From the NCBI GenBank assembly GCA_028551475.1, contig CM052354.1, positions 22,591,258-22,655,257 on the forward strand: a stretch of DNA of 64,000 nt. The letters are read 5' to 3'. Below the pieces are notes generated by a model. The model was not told where the DNA came from. It did not search any database and saw nothing but the letters and a program-made list of their open reading frames with translations. This document shows positions 57,794 to 64,000 of this stretch, piece after piece. The stretch's first letter is position 1; each line of letters opens with the position of its first letter. The stretch comes from Casuarina equisetifolia (Eukaryota; Streptophyta; Magnoliopsida; Fagales; Casuarinaceae). A program made the position numbers and the translations under genes.

Positions 57794-59673
57794 CTACCAA
57801 AAATCCCTGCAGGTGCAAGAACCACTTTTGAAACAATGAAATCGATTCCTGTCTCTTACAACTATCTCTCGATCAACTATTTCTGAGATAAGCTTGAAAG
57901 CAGCATGACAATCCTCGCAAACACGAAGGTTCTTCATGATTCTAATTGGCATTCCGGGTGGTGTTTTCATCAACCCAAAAGACAATGCCAGCTTCTCACT
58001 ATGGCGACGGAGAAACTTCTCCTTCTCATTCTCTTCTACGTCCAGAAGTACAACTGAAGTCTTCGGTACATATCCTCTTGGCTTTATTTTTTGAAGTAGT
58101 TTTCCCCACATCTGGAATATCTCGTCGGCTTGGGGATGGGACTCGTCGCCGGCGACAAACTCGTGATGGATTCCGTCCACCATGATTGAACTCCAGCCAG
58201 GTGTTTTCTTCACTCCCTGATCTCTCATCAAATTTCTCACCTTTGCAGTGTCTTCCCAGCGTCCTGCTTCTGCATAAATGTTTGATAGCACGATGTAGTA
58301 TCCATCATTAAAAGGATCCAGCTCAGAGAGATGGAGGATTGCTTCTTCAGCCAGTATAATGTTTTTGTAAACTCTGCATCCACCAAGCAATGCCCCCCAC
58401 ACAACCCCATTGGGTTTGATCGGCATGTTCATGATAAACTCATACGCCTCTTGAAGAAGGCCTGCCCTACTATATAGATCAACCATACAACCATAATGCT
58501 CGATTGTGGGAAGTACCCCATAATCTCTGGTCATACTCACAAAAAATTCACGCCCCTTTTCTACCATTCCCATGTGGCTACAAGCATGCAATAGTCCAAC
58601 GAAGGTTACATCATTTGGCTTCATGCCTGTCTGAATCATCTCAGAGAAGAGTTCAAGGCTTCCTCAGCTTGCCCATGCATTGCTAGCCCAACTATCATGG
58701 CTGACCATGATACAATTGTTCGTTCTTCCATCTCCTCAAAAAGTCTTTGAGCATCAGCCAAGCACCCACATTTGAGATACATATCGATCAAAGTGTTAGA
58801 AATATGAATATTTCTCCTAAACCCACTTCGTTTTGAATATTCATGAACAGTCTTGCCCAAATCCAAAGCACCCAAATCAGCGCAAGCTGCAAGAACAGCC
58901 ACCACTGTCACCTCATTGGGCCTCACACCTGCTTCTTCCATCCTGAAAAATAAATTAATAGCCTCCTTAGGCTCCCCACATTGGACATAGCCCGCAATCA
59001 TTGATGTCCATGACCTCACGCTTTTATTGGGCATCTGTGAAAACAAATCATAAGCCTCCTTAATATCTCCCTTCTTCACCAATTGACTTATCATTATATT
59101 CCATGTAACTACATCTCGCTGCGACATTTTCTCAAACAGCAGCCGAGCATAGGCTGTGGCTCCGCATGAAGCATACAGATGAACAATCATGTTTTGCAAA
59201 AACAAATTCCACCGCAACCCGAGTTTCTCCACGTAAGCCTGAACAATTCTTCCATTCGAAATATCCAACAACCGTGTGCACGCCTTGAGAACAAAGGAAC
59301 AAGTGAAACTATCGGGCAAGACATCGAACCTCCGCAGTTTGTAGAAAAGCAAGATTGCATCAATGGGAGAATCGCCTTCAGCGAAGGTTTTCAAGCACCA
59401 ATTCCAGTAAAAAGTCTCTGGCCTTTCGGCGCGCTCGAGGATTCGCTGGGCGTAAACGAAACTTGGCGTGAGAGCGCAAACAGAAGCGACCCGAGTGAGA
59501 GGTAGAGTGGAGAGGGTAGTGTCGGTTTTGACGAGGTGGGCATGGACTTGTTTGAGCTCAAAAGGGGTGTTGAAGCTGTGAAGAAAGTCAGGAGTGGTGT
59601 TTTGTGAAGTGGGTGGCTGAGAGTTTCCATGGTGAGGAACAAGGCGGGCTCCGGGGGCTGCACAGCAAAGCAT
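57794..59673 (-). CDS. PLS-class pentatricopeptide repeat protein with E and DYW domains, one apparent 1-bp frameshift
   Basis: Organelle RNA-editing type PPR protein. The repeats bind a specific RNA site and the DYW domain is the cytidine deaminase. It is intronless, as usual for the family, and ~626 aa when one missing base is allowed. PPR motifs include DVVTWNIMISQLVKKGDIKEAYDLF, SWTSMIAGYVQCGEPKEAINLF, HISNTLIDMYLKCGCLADAQRLF and SWSAMIVGLAMHGQAEEAL. Then come the E/E+ part (IEHYGCMVDLYSRAGLL, WSSIMVDGIHHEFVAGDESHPQ) and DYW with HSEKLALSFGL (the HSE zinc/catalytic motif), CEDCHAAFKL and CTCRDFW. The final motif is DFW instead of DYW, a known kind of variation. After EEAL, the coding strand reads AACTCTTC at 58653-58646. 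One extra base near 58651-58653 is needed to continue into LFSEMIQTGMKPNDV. As written, residues after about 342 are lost. A mitochondrial or plastid target is expected but I see no clear choice. Confidence 0.93.
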
Positions 59674-60480
59674 TATTGTTTGCTAAAAAGGTAGCAACCA
59701 AGTTACTGCTTTGGCAACCGGATTAGAAATGGGGATTGTGTAGCCGATACGACCGTTTTCATGCTAGGAAAAAGGCTTATTTTTTTTCTTATTAATAATT
59801 TTAGCTACTAGTTCATACCATTTTCAACATTTATCACATCTTTCACTGTGAATTCCCAGAATTTTGTTAACTTTTTACTTTTCCATTTTGAGCAATATAG
59901 CGTTGAATAAAGACAGAAAATACAATAGTGGTTGGCAAGCTTATGCAGAACCGCCGACCAAAAGAAAAATTAGAACGGGTAGAGACCGTAAAGAGGACCG
60001 CATGAAAGAACGTCAAGGCGGTGGTCAATAGATATAGCTTACAAGACATTAAAAAGAAGAAGAAAGAGAACAGAAACTAGGGAGGACGCGTTGAACCATA
60101 AGTTGAACCATTTTTGTACATCGGTGACCCCTAGGCTCGCGTTGGTCAGTAATGAATCTAACAAGGAAAAGGGCATTAGAACAAGACATTAGATAGTGAC
60201 AATTATTAGAAACCAACTCATTCTCATTCCCTGTAATCATGAATGTCAGCATAAGCGCCCTGATGAAGCAAACGCTAGGTTTCTCCACATTACTCAAAAT
60301 TTAACAGTGGAGAATACAGTTTCAATCCACATATAAATCAAGAATCTATCTCAAATGTAAAACAAGCATGAGCACATGGTCAACCTAATTCTCAGATCAA
60401 CTTAGCCATAACAACAAGACAAGCTGATCGATTTAGCCTTGTCATGCCAAATCCAGCATATGAAACTGAGTTAAGCATGA
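59674..60480. other. Promoter side of the PPR gene and 3' flank of EMC8/9
   Basis: 807 bp with no recognisable gene. Open frames at 59867-60297 have no family features. Confidence 0.6.
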
Positions 60481-63406
60481 TTACTTGAAGAGTTGAGGAT
60501 TCAACCAATCCCTGCATGCAAAAAGTAAATTCCATAGTCAAGTTAATCACATGAAATCATAAAAATTTGAGAAAAACGACAGAAGAAAAACATGGATGTG
60601 CTGTTATTACTTGCTGATGTCATCAAGGTGATCATCAAAATCTACAACATCCTTCCATTTTTCTGTTGAAATATAATCCAGTAGGACTATATTTGCTGTT
60701 GGCTCCCTAATGGTCAACTGGCCACCTCCATCAGATCCAGCCAGCTTCCAATTCTTTGATGCATCCCTTGTATAGAGCTGGTTTCCAAGAAAAAGAATAA
60801 ATAAACCCTTCTTTGACAGGAATATTATAGGTTCTGGGACAACATACTGAAACTTACAACCATGAAAAAGAAAACAACTTATTCTAACAAAACTAGGTCC
60901 TAGTTCACAAAGAAAACAAGCTAAAGTAAGCAAAAATGACTTTATGAATTAGAAAAAAGACCAATAACTCCAGCAAGGATGGATAGCAATAGCTGCCAAC
61001 TTCCTTGAAAACTCTAATAGTCACACAGCAACTTCCCCCAAGTCCAAGCTTCTCATTAATTGACATAAAATTAGAAAGCTGATCATGTGATCTATTCAAC
61101 TGATCAAGGGAGCATCAGAATGAATTAATAACACAAATTCAAACTACAATTTTAATCACTACTGAGGGACACCAACATGGCCAAGCAACGACCTGCATGC
61201 AGGGTGGGGAGGTTGGGTTGTTTGTGTAGTGGGGGTCAGCATTGAGAAAAACCCAACCCAATATAAAACCTCATCTACAGTATATAAATTCCTAATGCAT
61301 AATGTTAACTACAGATAGAAATGGGTTTGAGTTTGGGGTTGTTGTTTGTTTAGTGGCGGGCAGCATAGAGAAAAACCCAGCCCAACATATAAGAACTCAT
61401 CTAGGGCACATAAATTCCTTGCGCATAGGGTTAACTACAGATTAGAAACTGGTTGCGTTCTTAATTTCTGTGTACAAGTATGTTGACGGAAAGGCAAGGG
61501 ATAGATGGTACATTGCCAATTCTGGCAACACATTTAACAAAAAGTAGCTCCGGATCTTATCTTAATCAAAAGTCAATAGGGTTACCAATTGTTCTCTCTT
61601 CTAATGATTGTCTCCAATAGCTATGGGTACAAGCTAACATACATAGTGATACGTACTATCAGTGTACTGTCCTGGGAGGGGAGGGGCAAGTAGAAGATAC
61701 TGGGGTGACTGAAGCAGTGCACCATGAACATGGGAACTTTCAGCTTCTTTTTCCTTTCAAGTGCCTTGACACTAATGCTTGAAAACCAACTCCTGCTCCA
61801 TACTAGTTTTAGCAGGCAGAGTTATTAGTTCCACAGCTGCAAGCATAACTGCAGCTGTTCATTCGAAGCACTTATTGAAGGTGCAGTGGAGAATCTCAAG
61901 GAGCATTTTGAGTACAAACATCTTCTAGGAAGCAACTTCATGGATGACATACATACTACCATTTCTCATATACTTTCTAGTAATGTATTCTTCACATACC
62001 CATTACCCATTACTGAAGCATCAAAATATATAAATATGTACACAAACCCTTTTCGTTTCACAACATTGAAGCATAACACTGCTTTATAGCCCAAGCAAGA
62101 TTGCAATAGAATGCAATAGAATTCCTCTACGACTTCAAATTAAGCACAATCACAATGCCATCTACTATCCTATCCAACCAAAAGTCACTTCATAGAACAT
62201 CAGATTGTTTACAAAAAAATTTAGAAGATCAATAAATTTGACTTTCAAGATTTTCCGTAGTCTGATGCAAAACTAATTCGCAGGACACTGTTAACCCTTG
62301 GAATTAAAGTTGACACGCCCTAGTATTGAAAAACATTAAGTTTGCCAATCCCAAGAACAAGAGCACCAACCTGCATTACAGGGCTCCGGTCCTTACTCTT
62401 AGGTAAAGCTTCAAGCTTTCGGTTATCTAACTGCAAAGAATTCAAAATACTGTGTTACAAAAACCAATCAACAAGGCACAGGCACAAATTTGATTACATC
62501 CTCAGCCACTGAATGCAAAGACACATACCAACAGAACAGCAGCTTGTGGAAAATACCGGTAGATATGATCACCAATATTCTTGGCCACACCACTGAGCTC
62601 ATAATCATCAAACCTCTCATTTGAATGAAAGTAGCCAACAATGTTCACACCTTTAGCAGCGTAATGCTCCTCTATCTGAAAACCAATTAAGCAATAATTC
62701 AGACAAAAGCCACGCTGTCAACTAAAAGTACCCAGAGAAATATTCCTATTTTAAGAATCAAAGCAGTAAACTTAGTTTAGCCTAATAGCACACTCCGTAC
62801 ACTACAAAAAGGGAAAAAGAAATGAAAGAACACACTTTTTTAAGACAACGAGCTTGAAACTTCTTCCATTTATTCATGCATCACAATAATGAATTGAAAA
62901 TCGCTCCATACCAAATTACGAATAAAATTCTTAACATTTCCAGTTGATCATTGTTCGTATTAATGTGAAAGAGCAACATCTCCATATACCTCGAAAATAA
63001 GAAGAAGAAGAAAAAGGAAAATCGAATTCTCGGGTGAAAGCAAGATATTTCACAAAAAAATTTGGAAAAAAAAAAAAAAAACTCACAACCTCGAGACTAT
63101 AACATCTACGAAAGACAGACAAACATTAAATTAAAAGTACAAATCGAACAGAAAATTAAAATATAGATCAAGAGAGAAAGAGTGAGAGAATTATACAAGG
63201 AGAAGAGAGATCTCGAGCTGGGGGAGAAGGCCGATGTGGGAGTGGAAGAGAGGGACAGAGTCCGTGATCTCCACGATGTCATCGCGACCCGAGGAGGGAC
63301 GGCCGAGGAGGACGGCGTTGACGGCGGAGGACTTGTGCTTGAGAGCGTGGAGGACGAGCTTTGCATAAGCCTCCTGCGCGATCTCATACCGTGGCTCGCC
63401 GCCCAT
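60481..63406 (-). CDS. EMC8: ER membrane protein complex subunit 8/9 homologue (UPF0172)
   Basis: Cytosolic subunit of the EMC, which inserts tail-anchored and multi-pass proteins into the ER membrane. Five exons: 63406-63197, 62675-62529, 62430-62371, 60777-60611 and 60511-60481. All have GT-AG borders, the phases close, and the product is 204 aa, the family size. It begins MGGEPRYEIAQEAYAKLVLHALKH, then VNAVLLGRPSSG, LLPQLEISLLL and the MPN-like core IVGYFHSNERFDDYEL. GVAKNIGDHIYRYFPQA, DRSPVMQLYTRDASKNWK, NIVLLDYISTEKWKDVVDFDDHLDDISKDWLNP follow. The MPN fold is the non-catalytic kind, without the JAMM metal-binding His-x-His. The last exon is tiny (31 bp) and restores the DWLNP ending. 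The gene is intact. The intron between exons 3 and 4 is 1593 bp and carries a tandem duplication. In plants a single gene usually covers EMC8 and EMC9. Confidence 0.96.
61211..61458. repeat. 124-bp imperfect tandem duplication in an EMC8/9 intron
   Basis: Two units, about 61211-61334 and 61335-61458. Both contain GTTGTTTG.TTAGTGG, CAGCAT.GAGAAAAACCCA.CCCAA, ACATAAATTCC-like and GTTAACTACAGAT strings. The offset of 124 bp is fixed by CAGCAT at 61237 and 61361. Confidence 0.88.
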
Positions 63407-64000
63407 GATTCAGTGGGTTCTGAAGTCTGATCGCTGAGGCGAGAGAGACTAGCAGGTACCCCCCTAACTTCAGCTTGTTACGGCTTCGTGGGTACACGAC
63501 TCCCCAGCATCTTTGCAGGAATCTTCCGTACGTGCATCCGCAACGATGTCGTTTCGTAGGGGTTCACAATGCCCACAGTCGTCATCTTCAACCCTAAAGC
63601 CCCACATTTTTGGTAAATAGTAAATAACCAGCTTTTTTTTTAAAAATACATCCTCTAAAGAAGTACAAAAGTTCAATTTGCTCTTAATGGCTTCAAAAAA
63701 CAAGCTATCATATGTGGACTTAAATTTTAATATTATAGTAAAAAAAAAGATTAAATCGGTCATTAAATCTCCATTTTCAATACATTTTGCCTTCAATAAA
63801 AAAAATCACAACCTTAATCTACCTACGTTACATAACAAGCTACTTAGTACCATGTTTTAACATAAATTTTGATTCCATGGTTAGAGAATTAAAAAACAGT
63901 TATTTTCTCCTTAATACATCCACATTCTTTTTAAGAAAATACTATGTTAAAATATTGATTGATTTTTAGCATTTGCACATCCCACTGATACCCACCGCTT
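63407..64000. other. Promoter side of EMC8/9 and AT-rich right edge
   Basis: About 190 bp of GC-rich DNA upstream of the EMC8/9 ATG should carry its leader and promoter. From about 63600 to the edge the DNA is AT-rich with only short meaningless open frames. Confidence 0.6.

Noticed and set aside
57946..58185. Plus-strand open frames within the PPR gene
   Set aside because: Shadows of the DYW-coding strand.
1..64000. CRISPR arrays, viral insertions, biosynthetic cluster or other novel multi-gene system
   Set aside because: No spaced direct repeats of CRISPR type, no intact transposase, reverse transcriptase or viral gene, and neighbouring genes belong to unrelated housekeeping families.

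Overview
The window is nuclear DNA of a flowering plant, most likely a eudicot and possibly a woody rosid. The evidence is AT-rich intergenic DNA, many short-exon genes with GT-AG introns, plant-only families (AGCVIII kinase, WEB/PMI2-type protein, PPR-DYW, TIR-type NBS-LRR remnant, CSLE) and a nuclear tRNA-Phe. I cannot name the species. No prokaryotic, viral, CRISPR or gene-cluster system is visible.

Left to right: the first exons of a cellulose-synthase-like E gene run off the left edge (minus, 1-1563), with a ~385-bp ATT/GTT microsatellite upstream. A small unrecognised gene (minus, 4967-5233) has its promoter abutting a decayed TIR-type NBS-LRR pseudogene (plus, 5409-7606). Two plus-strand genes follow: a TREPH1-like WEB-family coiled-coil protein (12301-15126) and a Suc_Fer-like thioredoxin-like ferredoxin (16528-20054). 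The latter is tail-to-tail with an 11-exon Sec14-type lipid transfer protein (minus, 20898-25623). A tRNA-Phe(GAA) sits alone at 28816-28888. Four minus-strand kinase-to-nucleolar blocks follow: an AGCVIII kinase (29908-33398), RPAC1, the AC40 subunit of RNA polymerases I and III (38668-43057), and NOP2, a large-subunit rRNA m5C methyltransferase (44217-49206). An oligopeptide transporter (plus, 53429-57248) converges on a PPR-DYW RNA-editing protein (minus, 57794-59673). The last gene is EMC8/9 of the ER membrane protein complex (minus, 60481-63406).

Exon structures were worked out by hand from reading frame, GT/AG borders and family knowledge. For seven complete multi-exon genes the phases close perfectly. 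RPAC1 and NOP2, adjacent and codirectional, both serve ribosome production. The other neighbours show no obvious pathway link.

The most notable cross-cutting observation is that three otherwise intact genes (Suc_Fer-like, NOP2, PPR-DYW) carry four isolated one-base deletions, each in a short same-base run or beside one. All splice sites and flanking coding sequence are preserved. This looks more like residual assembly error than gene death, and it matters to anyone using these models. Other structure not explained by genes consists of several local tandem duplications (36, 55, 124, 139 and 149 bp units), one of which copied and then lost a splice donor inside the transporter gene. I found no convincing novel biological system.
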